Source of the DNA: an uncultured Cyclobacteriaceae bacterium
Lineage (GTDB): Bacteria > Bacteroidota > Bacteroidia > Cytophagales > Cyclobacteriaceae
Reading direction: 5' to 3'
Assembly: GCA_937146645.1 (NCBI GenBank)
Contig: CAKZRQ010000051.1
Span: 1-64,000 of the forward strand
Length of the DNA: 64,000 nt
Made by a program: the position numbers and the translations under genes. Positions 19,755-28,269 of this stretch are shown piece by piece (position 1 is the first letter of the stretch; every line of letters begins with the position of its first letter). The notes beneath the pieces are model-generated. The model was not told where the DNA came from and did not search any database. It worked only from the letters and a program-made list of their open reading frames with translations.

Positions 19755-21020
19755 CTACACATGGACCTTTCTCCGAAAAGATAGAGATTCAATCAAAAAT
19801 AGAAGTAAAAGGATCACCCCAACACCAGCAATCATCAAAACAATCATCTTTTCTTGAAGCATTAGAAACAAAAGGTTATCCACTTTACCAGTCTTCAGGA
19901 AAACCCAGTCGCTTGCAATTCTTGTGGCTAAATCAGCATCCCCAGTTCCCAAAATAATTATTCCGTCTTTCGTAATCGGATTTAAGCGAAGTGCAGTGTT
20001 GATGGGGGGAGTACTTTTTCCGTCATGGCCAAAAATGTATTTACCATCATCAAGATTAACATAATGGAAAGTCCCGAGTCCATAGACTGAAGAACCAAGA
20101 ATATCCCAATGGGATTCCTGCATGGTAGTAAGAGTTTCTTCCTTTACAGGTGAACTCGCAGAATTTCCCAGGAACATTTGGGAAAACTTCTCCAAATCTG
20201 ATAATGAAGTATACAGTGATGTGGCTGCAAGCGAGGAATAATAAAAGTGAGGAGCCGAAGTTTTATCCAGATTATAGAATTCGCAGAGCCTATAATTTAA
20301 GGAATCTGACCAAAGAAATGTTGAACTAGTCATGTCCAGAGGTTGAAGAATAGACTCTTTCATGTAGACATCAAAATTCTGTCCACTTACCTCTTCCACC
20401 ATTAGTTGCAATAGTGTGAAACCTCCACCTGAATATTCCCAGCTTGTGTTCGGTTCGATTCCAACCTTTACAACTCCGCTTCGGCCCGGGTCAGCATCGA
20501 TTGCCTTCGTCAGAGATTCTTCTAGCGTTTGAACGGAGTCAGGATGAATAAAACCTGAATACCCCAATCCATCGGTTAGACCCGCGGTGTGACTGAGTAA
20601 ACGTCTTATCGTAACTTTTTCGTTATCAAATTCACTTGGCGGTAACTCCCACCTGCTCAGGTATTGACTCACTGGAGCGTCCAAATCCATTTTCCTGGAT
20701 TCTACTAGCTTCATAACTCCCGTTGCCGATACAAATTTAGATAAGGATGCGACTTGAAAGATGGTATGTCTATTCACCTCCTGACCTATTGAGTGGAAAA
20801 CCTCTTCCTTCACTTCCCCTTTCTCGATCAGTGCCATAGCGAAATTTCCAGGTGGATTTTCATCCAGGAGTATTTCAACTGCTTCAATGAAGGATTTTAT
20901 ATTCTTCTCCTTTGTGATAGGCTTGTGTATCCATCCTTTATCTACCGCCATGTAGCAAAATGAAACCCACAAGAATGAGCTCAGGATGAAGATTAAGAAT
21001 GTTTTGATATACCTTTTCAT
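19755..21020 (-). CDS. serine hydrolase, beta-lactamase class C family
   Basis: 421 residues. N-terminal membrane/signal segment (FLIFILSSFLWVSFCYMAV). Active-site set: SLSK (residues 92-95, nucleophile Ser and Lys), YSG at 195 (second motif) and GHDG at about 329-332 in place of KTG. A second hydrophobic segment at the C terminus (IVLMIAGVGVILLLLFLIES) suggests that the catalytic domain is held outside the cytoplasmic membrane. The family includes DD-peptidases, esterases and D-aminopeptidases; it is not necessarily an antibiotic-resistance enzyme. Stand-alone gene upstream of the GT61 gene. Confidence 0.87.
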   Translation of the reverse strand: MKRYIKTFLIFILSSFLWVSFCYMAVDKGWIHKPITKEKNIKSFIEAVEILLDENPPGNFAMALIEKGEVKEEVFHSIGQEVNRHTIFQVASLSKFVSATGVMKLVESRKMDLDAPVSQYLSRWELPPSEFDNEKVTIRRLLSHTAGLTDGLGYSGFIHPDSVQTLEESLTKAIDADPGRSGVVKVGIEPNTSWEYSGGGFTLLQLMVEEVSGQNFDVYMKESILQPLDMTSSTFLWSDSLNYRLCEFYNLDKTSAPHFYYSSLAATSLYTSLSDLEKFSQMFLGNSASSPVKEETLTTMQESHWDILGSSVYGLGTFHYVNLDDGKYIFGHDGKSTPPINTALRLNPITKDGIIILGTGDADLATRIASDWVFLKTGKVDNLLFLMLQEKMIVLMIAGVGVILLLLFLIESLSFRRKVHV

Positions 21021-21184
21021 TGCGATGGCAAGGAAAAGTAAGTGGAATTAAAAGAGAAGGTTTGAGTGAGACTTAAGCCCGACTTTTGCCCGACATTTTG
21101 TACGAAATAGAGAGCTCTTCAGCGATCATTCGCTTAAATTCTTGAAGCATCATAAAAGACAAAGGCCTTTCGATTGCTCTGAAT

Positions 21185-21218
21185 AAAAAATCCCTCATAA
21201 CTAGAGAATTATGAGGGA
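21185..21218 (-). terminator. intrinsic terminator of tmRNA
   Basis: On the minus strand a 10-bp perfect stem (TCCCTCATAA / TTATGAGGGA, 8-nt loop) is followed by six T. It begins 7 nt after the mature tmRNA 3' end. Confidence 0.88.
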
Positions 21219-21224
21219 GTAGTG

Positions 21225-21623
21225 TGGAGCTGGCGAGATTCGAACTCGCGTCCAGATAAGGAAACACCGTACCGTCTACATGCTTAGTCATCGATTGGTT
21301 TTCGACTGGATTATGGTGGATGACACACCTTGCACCAGCTTAGCGATTAAGTCTTAGGCCCAATAAATCACATCATGAGCAGCAGTCCCATCTGTCGACA
21401 CCTCTTAGTCCACCCCGAAAGGACGGAGGGCGGAGAGATGTGGCTGGGGAATTCCGTTTGGGAACTCAACCCTTTAAGCGGTCTGTCCTTTTAGGTCAGA
21501 TTAGGCAGCCATGGCGTAATTAGATTCGCCAATTATGGTTTGTATGAATGATTCAAGGCCGTACATACTCCAGCCTGCATGCGAGCCCGCTATTTACACT
21601 TCCTGTCAATACCGGTCAGCCCC
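21225..21623 (-). ncRNA. ssrA: transfer-messenger RNA (tmRNA)
   Basis: One-piece tmRNA of about 399 nt rescuing stalled ribosomes with SmpB. The 5' end GGGGCTGACCGGTATTGACA pairs with CAGCTCC at the 3' end (acceptor stem). The T arm GTTCGAATCTCGCCAGCTCC is clear. CCA is not encoded: the genomic bases after the discriminator A are CAC. The tag reading frame at 21501-21530 gives GESNYAMAA then TAA, a tag of the Bacteroidota type (it ends like the GE-xx-YAxAA tags of this phylum). Confidence 0.97.
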
Positions 21624-21637
21624 ATTTATTTGGAATA

Positions 21638-21645
21638 CAAAGTTA
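21638..21645 (-). promoter_or_regulatory. putative -7 box of ssrA
   Basis: On the minus strand the sequence reads TAACTTTG, matching the Bacteroidota TAnnTTTG box, 15 nt before the tmRNA 5' end. No well-spaced -33 TTG is evident. Confidence 0.55.
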
Positions 21646-21911
21646 AGTCAATTTAGGTTCAAACGATAAAGCTTCATTCAGAAGTTGATTCTCTGCACTC
21701 TGCTTCTATCCACTCACTTCTGTCGACCATTGACCATCGACAGCCGACTGACAACTGTCGATTGTTGATTGTCGATCGAGTATTCACTGATTACTGTGAC
21801 TGAAAACTGCAAACTTCATAAATCCATCTGACTCTCAGTAGCTTGACAAAAAGCTTCGCAAAAGGAAGATAATTTGGGTTCTTAAAAGGCAGTTTTTTAT
21901 ATCTTGCAGCG
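21646..21911. other. intergenic region with degenerate GTCGA-type short repeats
   Basis: Between ssrA and dnaX. At about 21719-21780 variants of CATCGACAG, ACTGTCGATTG and TTGTCGATCGAG alternate on both strands. No ORF. It reads as a decayed simple-repeat array. The dnaX promoter must lie in the last 100 bases, but I cannot place it with certainty. Confidence 0.5.
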
Positions 21912-23057
21912 ATGGAAAATTTTGTCGTTTCGGCAAGGAAATACAGACCGCAGAATTTCAAAAGTGTAGTAGGCCAAGAGCATATTACAACCACCCTGAA
22001 AAATGCGATCAAGAATAATCACCTCGCTCAGTCTTTTCTCTTTTGTGGTCCCCGTGGAGTGGGTAAAACCACCTGCGCGAGAATTCTAGCCAAGACCATC
22101 AATTGTACAAATCGAACAGAAGATTTCGAGGCATGCGGAGAATGTGAATCATGTAAAGCATTCGCAAACAATGCTTCTTTCAATATCTACGAGCTGGATG
22201 CGGCATCGAACAACTCCGTGGATGATATTAGAAACCTGGTTGATCAGGTCCGGTATGCTCCTCAGCAAGGAAGCTATAAGGTCTACATCATTGATGAGGT
22301 TCACATGCTATCGGCGGCAGCCTTTAATGCCTTTCTGAAAACGCTAGAGGAGCCTCCTAGCTATGCTATTTTCATTTTGGCCACTACGGAGAAGCATAAA
22401 ATTCTTCCAACGATTCTTTCCAGATGTCAGATTTTTGATTTCAACCGAATTCAGATCCGCGATATCTCAAAGCACCTGGCTTACATCGCAGAGCAAGAGA
22501 ATGTAGAGTTTGAAGATGAGGCGCTTAGGCTTATTGCCACTAAGGCAGATGGAGCTTTGCGTGATGCCCTGTCTATTTTCGATCTGATTGTCACCTATTC
22601 CGCCGGTAATCGTGTCACCTATGCTGAGACCATAGAGAATCTCCACATTCTCGATTACGATTACTATTTCAAGGTGGTGGATGCCTTTATGGCTGAGGAT
22701 GCTAGTCAGGTCATGTTGATTTTTGATGAGATCTTAAAGAAAGGTTTTGACGCTCATAATTTCATCGTTGGATTAGCCTCTCACTTGCGAGACTTGCTCG
22801 TGGTGAAGGATCCTGCGACGGTTGAACTTTTAGAAGTTTCCGAGGATGCTCAAAACAAGTATCTGGAGCAGTCAAAAAATGCCACTGTTTCATTTTTGCT
22901 TTCTGCTCTGAATATCATCAATCAGGCGGATGTGAATTACCGCATGAGCAAAAACCAGAGATTACATGTAGAACTTGCACTGATGAAAGTTTCTAAACTT
23001 CAACGTGCATTCAAGCTTACGGCTTTGGCGGCAGCCGAATCAAAAAAAAAAGCTTAA
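21912..23057 (+). CDS. dnaX: DNA polymerase III subunit gamma (zero-frame dnaX product)
   Basis: Clamp-loader ATPase, 381 residues. Walker A is GPRGVGKTTCARILA (about 45-60), a four-Cys zinc module follows (CTNRTEDFEACGECESC), Walker B/DEVH is IIDEVHMLS, and the sensor/SRC motif is TILSRCQIFDF. The start MENFVVSARKYRPQNFKSVVGQEHI is typical of the family. This frame ends at TAA 23055-23057, directly after an A10 run, giving a gamma-like short form. The C-terminal tau part continues in the -1 frame (next entries). Confidence 0.93.
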   Translation: MENFVVSARKYRPQNFKSVVGQEHITTTLKNAIKNNHLAQSFLFCGPRGVGKTTCARILAKTINCTNRTEDFEACGECESCKAFANNASFNIYELDAASNNSVDDIRNLVDQVRYAPQQGSYKVYIIDEVHMLSAAAFNAFLKTLEEPPSYAIFILATTEKHKILPTILSRCQIFDFNRIQIRDISKHLAYIAEQENVEFEDEALRLIATKADGALRDALSIFDLIVTYSAGNRVTYAETIENLHILDYDYYFKVVDAFMAEDASQVMLIFDEILKKGFDAHNFIVGLASHLRDLLVVKDPATVELLEVSEDAQNKYLEQSKNATVSFLLSALNIINQADVNYRMSKNQRLHVELALMKVSKLQRAFKLTALAAAESKKKA

Positions 23058-23063
23058 GTAAGC
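23042..23063 (+). promoter_or_regulatory. candidate programmed -1 frameshift / transcriptional slippage site in dnaX
   Basis: Ten consecutive A (23042-23051) are read TCA AAA AAA AAA GCT TAA in frame 0. A shift of -1 gives AAA AGC TTA AGT AAG and enters the long downstream frame. Immediately after lies the small hairpin GCTTA-AG-TAAGC (23052-23063). This resembles the dnaX sites of E. coli (A AAA AAG, ribosomal) and Thermus (A9, polymerase slippage). A sequencing error in the homopolymer is the alternative. Confidence 0.72.
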
Positions 23064-23632
23064 CTGATTCTAAATCCGAACCCCTACCAGTTCAGAAGAC
23101 CAAGTCTGCTTTGGCTGGAAGCCAAAAACCCATTCAAAAAACCCTGAGTATTCCCAAAAGTCTTTCAGAAACCAAAGAGCTTCTGAAAGAGGAAATGCTC
23201 GAGATAGCAAAAGAAGATGTAATCTCAAAAGAGGAAAAGGTGGGGGAATCTATTCCCGAAAAAGCTCCTCTTACACAGGAGTTATTAAACGATCTGATTT
23301 CTCAGATAAAGACTAAATGGGAAAGAGAAGAAAAAAGCCTGGAGCTTGCTGTGATTAATCAAGAGCTGAAGCTTGAAGGGTCTGCCATTCAAATGTCGGT
23401 GGTAGGTCATGTGCAGGAAGAGCGAGCGAATAAAATGATTCCTGAGCTGATTGGCTTTATCAAGAAGGAGGGAAATGTAGCGGAGGTTTCGGTCAAGCTA
23501 GAGGTGAAGGAAGAACAAGATAAGGATAAGAAGAAGGCTTTTACCGATTCGGAAAAATTTGAATTGCTGAAGCAGAAGCATGGTGCTCTGGCTGAATTAC
23601 AGAGAAAATTCGGATTGGATACGGATTACTAG
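23051..23632 (+). CDS. dnaX: dnaX -1 frame: C-terminal tau-specific part
   Basis: Open in the -1 frame from the A10 run to TAG 23630-23632, 193 codons, no stop. It begins SLSKPDSKSEPLPVQKTKS, a Pro/Lys/Ser linker, and goes on to LTQELLNDLISQIKTKWERE and the terminal KFELLKQKHGALAELQRKFG, the kind of ending seen in full-length Bacteroidota DnaX. The first internal ATG is at 23111, so separate translation is possible but unlikely. Joined with gamma, the tau product would be about 573 residues. Tau-type tails bind the polymerase core and the replicative helicase. Confidence 0.8.
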   Translation, partial: SLSKPDSKSEPLPVQKTKSALAGSQKPIQKTLSIPKSLSETKELLKEEMLEIAKEDVISKEEKVGESIPEKAPLTQELLNDLISQIKTKWEREEKSLELAVINQELKLEGSAIQMSVVGHVQEERANKMIPELIGFIKKEGNVAEVSVKLEVKEEQDKDKKKAFTDSEKFELLKQKHGALAELQRKFGLDTDY

Positions 23633-24615
23633 AAATCTAAGGAAATACCGAAGTTTATAAGATTTTGGAGCTGAACAGCCTGTTTCGATGTTCCATCATC
23701 CTGTTTTATAAACACCTCTTCATCATAGATGATCACTGTCTCAATTCGAGTGGAGATGTATTTGTTCACCTTCAGCTGAATAGTTGAATTAAAATTCACC
23801 ACCATATTTCCTAATCTCTCATAATTTGAAAAGAGGTTAAGGTTTGCTTTCCAGGTCACATTCTCCATAATTTTAAAATTGGAGATGGCTGTATTCAGAG
23901 AAACTCCTGCTTCAGCACGAACATTTTCTCCAGGTGTCACGCCAAAAGCTCCAGCCCGACTCAAGGAATCATCCATGACAATGGTAAATCGACCTGTGAA
24001 AGGAGAGAGGATCATAGAAACCTTGCTCTCATTATCATAGGTTTTTCTATAATTCAATCCTGTGGAGGATTGAAGATATCCTGGAGAAAGGAAATCTGAT
24101 ATTTTCTCCCTTTGTTCTATATCCCCTGATCGACTGTATTTATAACCTTCCAGAAGTTGAGTTCTGAAATCAATCTGGGTGGAGAGATAATAGACCTCGG
24201 AGAGTTCGCGACCATAGTTACTGACGAACACAAAGTTGTCATTGGTTTTCCGAGTTTTGAACTGCCGATCTTCCTGACGGTTGAATCCCATATTCAAATT
24301 CAACTGTGTGTCCCAGATGATCTTTTCCTTCTTATAATTTGCGTAAAGTGAGAGGCCTGAATTAAGAGCAAAAGAACTGGCTCCACCAGCTGCCCAATTG
24401 CTTAAAGTAACTTGCTGGATATTCAGATTGTAGTTTCCACCAGTACTCCAGAATCTCTCCTTTACGGGCTCTTCAATTAAAAGGGAATCTCCTAACATAA
24501 GAAGGGTATCCCCATTAATTAGAACCGTATCAGGAATTGCTGGGGTATCCTGCCCAAATGTGGAAGAAAGACCCAGAACAAAAAGAATGGAAAAGAGTGC
24601 TAGGAACTTCTGCAT
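23629..24615 (-). CDS. DUF3078 domain protein, probably outer-membrane associated
   Basis: 328 residues with a signal peptide ending at about STFGQD. After a short acidic linker comes KERFWSTGGNYNLNIQQVTLSNWAAGG, the start of DUF3078, followed by alternating beta strands (NLNMGFNRQEDRQFKTRKT, RTQLLEGYKYSR, FGISLDF at the end). Ending in an aromatic residue with amphipathic strands suggests an outer-membrane beta-barrel. Function unknown. The 3' end overlaps the dnaX tau frame by 4 nt. Confidence 0.85.
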   Translation of the reverse strand: MQKFLALFSILFVLGLSSTFGQDTPAIPDTVLINGDTLLMLGDSLLIEEPVKERFWSTGGNYNLNIQQVTLSNWAAGGASSFALNSGLSLYANYKKEKIIWDTQLNLNMGFNRQEDRQFKTRKTNDNFVFVSNYGRELSEVYYLSTQIDFRTQLLEGYKYSRSGDIEQREKISDFLSPGYLQSSTGLNYRKTYDNESKVSMILSPFTGRFTIVMDDSLSRAGAFGVTPGENVRAEAGVSLNTAISNFKIMENVTWKANLNLFSNYERLGNMVVNFNSTIQLKVNKYISTRIETVIIYDEEVFIKQDDGTSKQAVQLQNLINFGISLDF

Positions 24616-24639
24616 TCAAGGTTTGAGGCATAGCCCAAT

Positions 24640-26199
24640 TTAAGGCGTGAAGATAACCAATTTCTGACCTATGCTGATCAGATTATCACTGCCGATTTTA
24701 TTCCAGTTTTTAAGTTCATTTACTGATACTCCGTACTTTCTGCTGATCGCAAATAGGGTCTCGCCTTGCCTTACGGTATGGAAAGTTTGACTTGGCTCCT
24801 GAGGTTTATTCTGAGCAGTAACCTGAGGTTCTGGCTGAGAAATTGACTTTGCCTCCGCCATTACCGATCTGTTCTTCACAGGATCTGGCTCGATCTTAAC
24901 TATTGGAATTTCTTCCCCTCGCTTTCTGTGTTCCTGAAGATTCAATACCATTCCAACTTTTAAATCCTTATCCTTCCGGATTCGGTTTTTATTTTTCAAG
25001 GAGCTTAGCTTGATTCCATACTTCTGGGAGATACTCCATAGGGTTTCCCCAGGTCTCACTATATGTGTTGCCACATCAGCTTTCGACTTCTTCTTTTTGG
25101 TGTAGTAGTATTCGCCAGCTTCTACTCGCTCACCTTTTTTCAAGTCATTTAATCGACGGAATTTCTTCTCTTTTATTCCAAGGTTATCCGTGAAATTGGC
25201 TTGAGTGGTAGTGTTTCTGGCTTGAACTGCCTTGATGTTGTTCACCTTGATCTGATTCACTTCAGCAGCCTTGCTGGTATTTCCGGTTACTCTGGGATAG
25301 CTATCTGCTACAGCGTATTTCGGGTAGTTTTTGCTTTCAGTTTCCTTTGGTTGAGAGCGGATAATGGCAGGCTGAGTTTCTAACTGCCCATCTGAGACAT
25401 AAACCAGCGTGTAGGTCTTTCCAGAGGGGATCTTGCCATTGCTGGTCCATTTGTTGTATTCTTCCAGATGATCTTCAGAGACATTATATTTTTTGGCCAG
25501 AGCGGCCAAAGTGGTTGGACCATTAACCTTAACTTCGACTAGTCTTTGGTTACTTGTGAATTGACCAATTCCTCCTTCGAATGCCACTTTATGCGCAAGG
25601 AATTTCTTGAAATACCAATGGGTATTTCTGTCTACATTCACTACGCGCCTTCCATTATACTTGTCACCAAAGTACTTTTTAGCACCCCCTAAGCCCATCT
25701 GGTAGGAAACCAAAGCACACATCCAGTTGTCAAAGTAGTTATTATGCTTTTTCAAATAAAGTGCGGCACCTTTCGTCGAGGAGTTAATGTTCTTGCGTTC
25801 ATCGATCTGCCGATCTACCCGGAGAAATACTTCTTCAGCAGTCCCTTGTTTGAACTGCCAGAAACCCACCGCATTTGAGGTTGAAACGGCATCTGAAATC
25901 AAGCTGCTTTCCTGGATCACCAGATACTTCAAATCTTCAGGAGCATTGTTTTCTCTCAGAACCCGCTCAATCGTAGGCATGTAAAGATTCACTCGATCAA
26001 GCTTTACTTTGAAATGCTTTGCGCTTCGGTATTGAGCATCCACATCCAGCTGGATTTCTCTACGGGCTTGTGGATTAATTCGAACCAATAAATCAGCAAA
26101 TTCCATTTCTGCAGGAACTTGAGGAATTTGGGCTAAAAGATCCCCAGCCATTAAGGCTAAAAACAGAATTGAGAGTAGAACTCTTTGAATATATTTCAT
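24640..26199 (-). CDS. membrane-bound lytic transglycosylase with LysM repeats (MltD-like)
   Basis: 519 residues with a signal peptide (LLSILFLALMAGDLLAQIP). The SLT domain spans about residues 75-200: ENNAPEDLKYLVIQESSLIS has the catalytic Glu, followed by SNAVGFWQFKQGTAEEV. A first LysM-like segment is at about 223-270 (GPTTLAALAKKYNVSEDHL), a clear LysM at about 384-428 (HIVRPGETLWSISQKYGI), and another at the C terminus (HTVRQGETLFAISRKYGV). It cleaves peptidoglycan glycan strands. The neighbouring genes are unrelated to wall metabolism. Confidence 0.9.
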   Translation of the reverse strand: MKYIQRVLLSILFLALMAGDLLAQIPQVPAEMEFADLLVRINPQARREIQLDVDAQYRSAKHFKVKLDRVNLYMPTIERVLRENNAPEDLKYLVIQESSLISDAVSTSNAVGFWQFKQGTAEEVFLRVDRQIDERKNINSSTKGAALYLKKHNNYFDNWMCALVSYQMGLGGAKKYFGDKYNGRRVVNVDRNTHWYFKKFLAHKVAFEGGIGQFTSNQRLVEVKVNGPTTLAALAKKYNVSEDHLEEYNKWTSNGKIPSGKTYTLVYVSDGQLETQPAIIRSQPKETESKNYPKYAVADSYPRVTGNTSKAAEVNQIKVNNIKAVQARNTTTQANFTDNLGIKEKKFRRLNDLKKGERVEAGEYYYTKKKKSKADVATHIVRPGETLWSISQKYGIKLSSLKNKNRIRKDKDLKVGMVLNLQEHRKRGEEIPIVKIEPDPVKNRSVMAEAKSISQPEPQVTAQNKPQEPSQTFHTVRQGETLFAISRKYGVSVNELKNWNKIGSDNLISIGQKLVIFTP

Positions 26200-26264
26200 A
26201 CGAAAAAAGGCTTTAACTCAGAGCTAGCCTCTACTTCGCAAAAATGATTCCCAATTTTAGCGTT

Positions 26265-26909
26265 TTACTTTTTTCTCAGCATCATGACCCCGTCTCTGAG
26301 GGGTAGGAGAGCATTTTCCACTCTGGGATCTTCTTGAATTTTCTTGTTGAACTCAATGAGAGCCACTGTATCTGCATCCGATTTTTTGGTCAGCGGGGAG
26401 AGGACTTTTCCTGACCAAAGTACATTGTCAGCCAGAATGAATCCACCGGATGAAATCTTATCGATGAGCATATCAAAATAGTTGCTGTAATTCACCTTAT
26501 CTGCATCGATAAAGACCAAGTCAAACGGTCCTTCCAACTCGGGTAAAATCTCCATCGCATTACCAAGGCGATAATCGATTTGGGATCCCATTCCGCTTTC
26601 ATCAAAAAACCCTCTGACCATAGTTTCGAGCTCATCATTAATATCGATAGTGGTCAAGGTTCCATCTTTATCCAAGCCACGAGCCATGCAAATCGCGGAA
26701 TAACCGGTATAAGTTCCCAATTCCAAGATTCGCTTCGGTCGAATCATTTTTGAGACTAATTCCAAAAACTTTCCCTGAAAGTGCCCGGAAATCATTCTCG
26801 GTAAAAGAACCTTCGCTTGGGTGGTTCGGGTGATCTTTTTTAGCAAGGCATCCTCTTCTGAGGTATGCTCCTCGCAGTATCTATTCAGCTCTTTATCTAT
26901 GAATTCCAT
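26265..26909 (-). CDS. O-methyltransferase, CCoAOMT family
   Basis: 214 residues, the usual length. The SAM site is RILELGTYTGYSAICMARGL (motif I), with TIDINDELE and FDLVFIDADKVNYSNYFDM (post-motif region; metal-binding Asp), then ILADNVLWSGKV, a signature of the metal-dependent catechol-type O-methyltransferases. It methylates a vicinal-diol aromatic or similar molecule; the bacterial substrate is unknown. It lies 4 nt after the M16 peptidase stop, probably one operon. Confidence 0.9.
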   Translation of the reverse strand: MEFIDKELNRYCEEHTSEEDALLKKITRTTQAKVLLPRMISGHFQGKFLELVSKMIRPKRILELGTYTGYSAICMARGLDKDGTLTTIDINDELETMVRGFFDESGMGSQIDYRLGNAMEILPELEGPFDLVFIDADKVNYSNYFDMLIDKISSGGFILADNVLWSGKVLSPLTKKSDADTVALIEFNKKIQEDPRVENALLPLRDGVMMLRKK

Positions 26910-26913
26910 GTGC

Positions 26914-28140
26914 TTAGTGAGGTAGATAGGTTAGCGTACTGAGCATCCCTTCGTCGAAGGTTTCCTTGGCAATTTCCTGAAGTTCTGTTGCCTCGGTTTT
27001 ACGAATCAATTCAAAAATATGATCCAGTGAATCGATCTTTCCATGATCCAGAAGGCTTTTTCCATAGACTAGCATCAGGGCAACATAATTTTCTTCAGCC
27101 ATGGCCATCTGTCCAATCACCTGCTCCTTAGCCATATGGAGCTGTTGAGTACCAAGCTTCTTATTTCGAAGGTTAGCCATTTCTTTAAGAACTAGCTTTT
27201 TTGCCTTCGGAAGAGTCTTCTTTTCTGTGCCAAAGTAAACCCCGAAAAAGCCTACATCAGAGAAAGGTTGATAGGAGGATTCTATGCTATAAACCAATCC
27301 ATGCTTTTCCCTCAGCGTCAAATTCAACCGACTATTCATGCTTGGTCCACCAAGAATGTTATTTAAAAGAAAAAGCTTGTAACGGTTGGGATCATGCAAA
27401 GAATAAGTTGGACGGCCCATGGCGCAAAGGGACTGTGTTACTTCCCTCTGAATAGTCTGATTCTTTGCTTGATAAGACTGGAAATGACTTCGAGCGTAAA
27501 GGCTCTTCTTTGGCTGAATTTCACTTAAGGGACCTTCGATAACTCTTAAAGCTTTGCGAAAGCTGATATTCCCAACTACTGAAAATACCAACTGCTCAGT
27601 GTCTAAATGAGTGCCGATAAAATCGAAAAAATCATTCTGACTGAAACTGGCTACGGTCTCTTCGGACCCCAGAATATTTCTTCCCAAGGCATGATTCTCG
27701 AATACCAATGCATCTAATTCGTCCTGAATGGAATCTTCTGGCGAATCCCTGTACATGGCCATTTCCTCCAGAATAACCTGCCTTTCTTTTTCTATCTGTC
27801 TTTCTGGAAAAGTGCTATTAAAGGTAATGTCAAAAAGGAGCTCCGCAGATTTAGGGTAGTGATCCTTCAGAGTGGAAGCATAAAAGCAGACCTTCTCCTT
27901 TGTGGTATAGGCATTTAATTCACCACCGAGGGATTCCAATCTATTCAGGATATGGAAAGTCTTCCTTTTTTTGGTGCCTTTAAACGCCATATGCTCCCAA
28001 AAGTGAGCTAGCCCTTCTTGCTCTTTGGTCTCATCCCGGCTTCCAATATTTAGGATAAAGCCACAGTGAACCAGTCGCGTATGCGATACCTCCTGATGCA
28101 CGATGCGGATGCCATTGTCTAGCTCTTTGATATTGACCAT
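26914..28140 (-). CDS. M16 family (insulinase-like) zinc peptidase
   Basis: 408 residues, the short one-chain form. The inverted zinc motif HxxEH is HFWEH in GLAHFWEHMAFKGTKKR (about residues 46-50), and the distal Glu lies in the later helix near RQVILEEMAMY. The second half (GGPSMNSRLNLTLREKHGLVYSI, with the R/Y pair) is the inactive-type domain used for substrate binding. Similar to YmxG/PqqL-like peptidases. No signal peptide, so cytosolic. Operon with the O-methyltransferase. Confidence 0.92.
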   Translation of the reverse strand: MVNIKELDNGIRIVHQEVSHTRLVHCGFILNIGSRDETKEQEGLAHFWEHMAFKGTKKRKTFHILNRLESLGGELNAYTTKEKVCFYASTLKDHYPKSAELLFDITFNSTFPERQIEKERQVILEEMAMYRDSPEDSIQDELDALVFENHALGRNILGSEETVASFSQNDFFDFIGTHLDTEQLVFSVVGNISFRKALRVIEGPLSEIQPKKSLYARSHFQSYQAKNQTIQREVTQSLCAMGRPTYSLHDPNRYKLFLLNNILGGPSMNSRLNLTLREKHGLVYSIESSYQPFSDVGFFGVYFGTEKKTLPKAKKLVLKEMANLRNKKLGTQQLHMAKEQVIGQMAMAEENYVALMLVYGKSLLDHGKIDSLDHIFELIRKTEATELQEIAKETFDEGMLSTLTYLPH

Positions 28141-28269
28141 TTTGTGAAAATAAGGGAGGCAAATCTACGTAAAATTGCCTGCTTTTAAAGGGTTGGGAAT
28201 AATGTTAAGTTTGTAGAGACAGGTGGAGATAAATCCATTTTTCTCATCAATTGTTTAAAAATCCAATTC

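Noticed and set aside
21073..21291. 72-residue minus-strand ORF overlapping tmRNA
   Set aside because: It begins inside the tmRNA tRNA-like domain and runs through the terminator; the tail (RMIAEELSISYKMSGKSRA) reads slightly protein-like but no start or family supports it. An integrase scar was considered without evidence.
23111..23632. A separate 173-residue gene after dnaX
   Set aside because: The frame is open back to the A10 run and encodes the DnaX tail; an independent gene is less likely than frameshifted tau.
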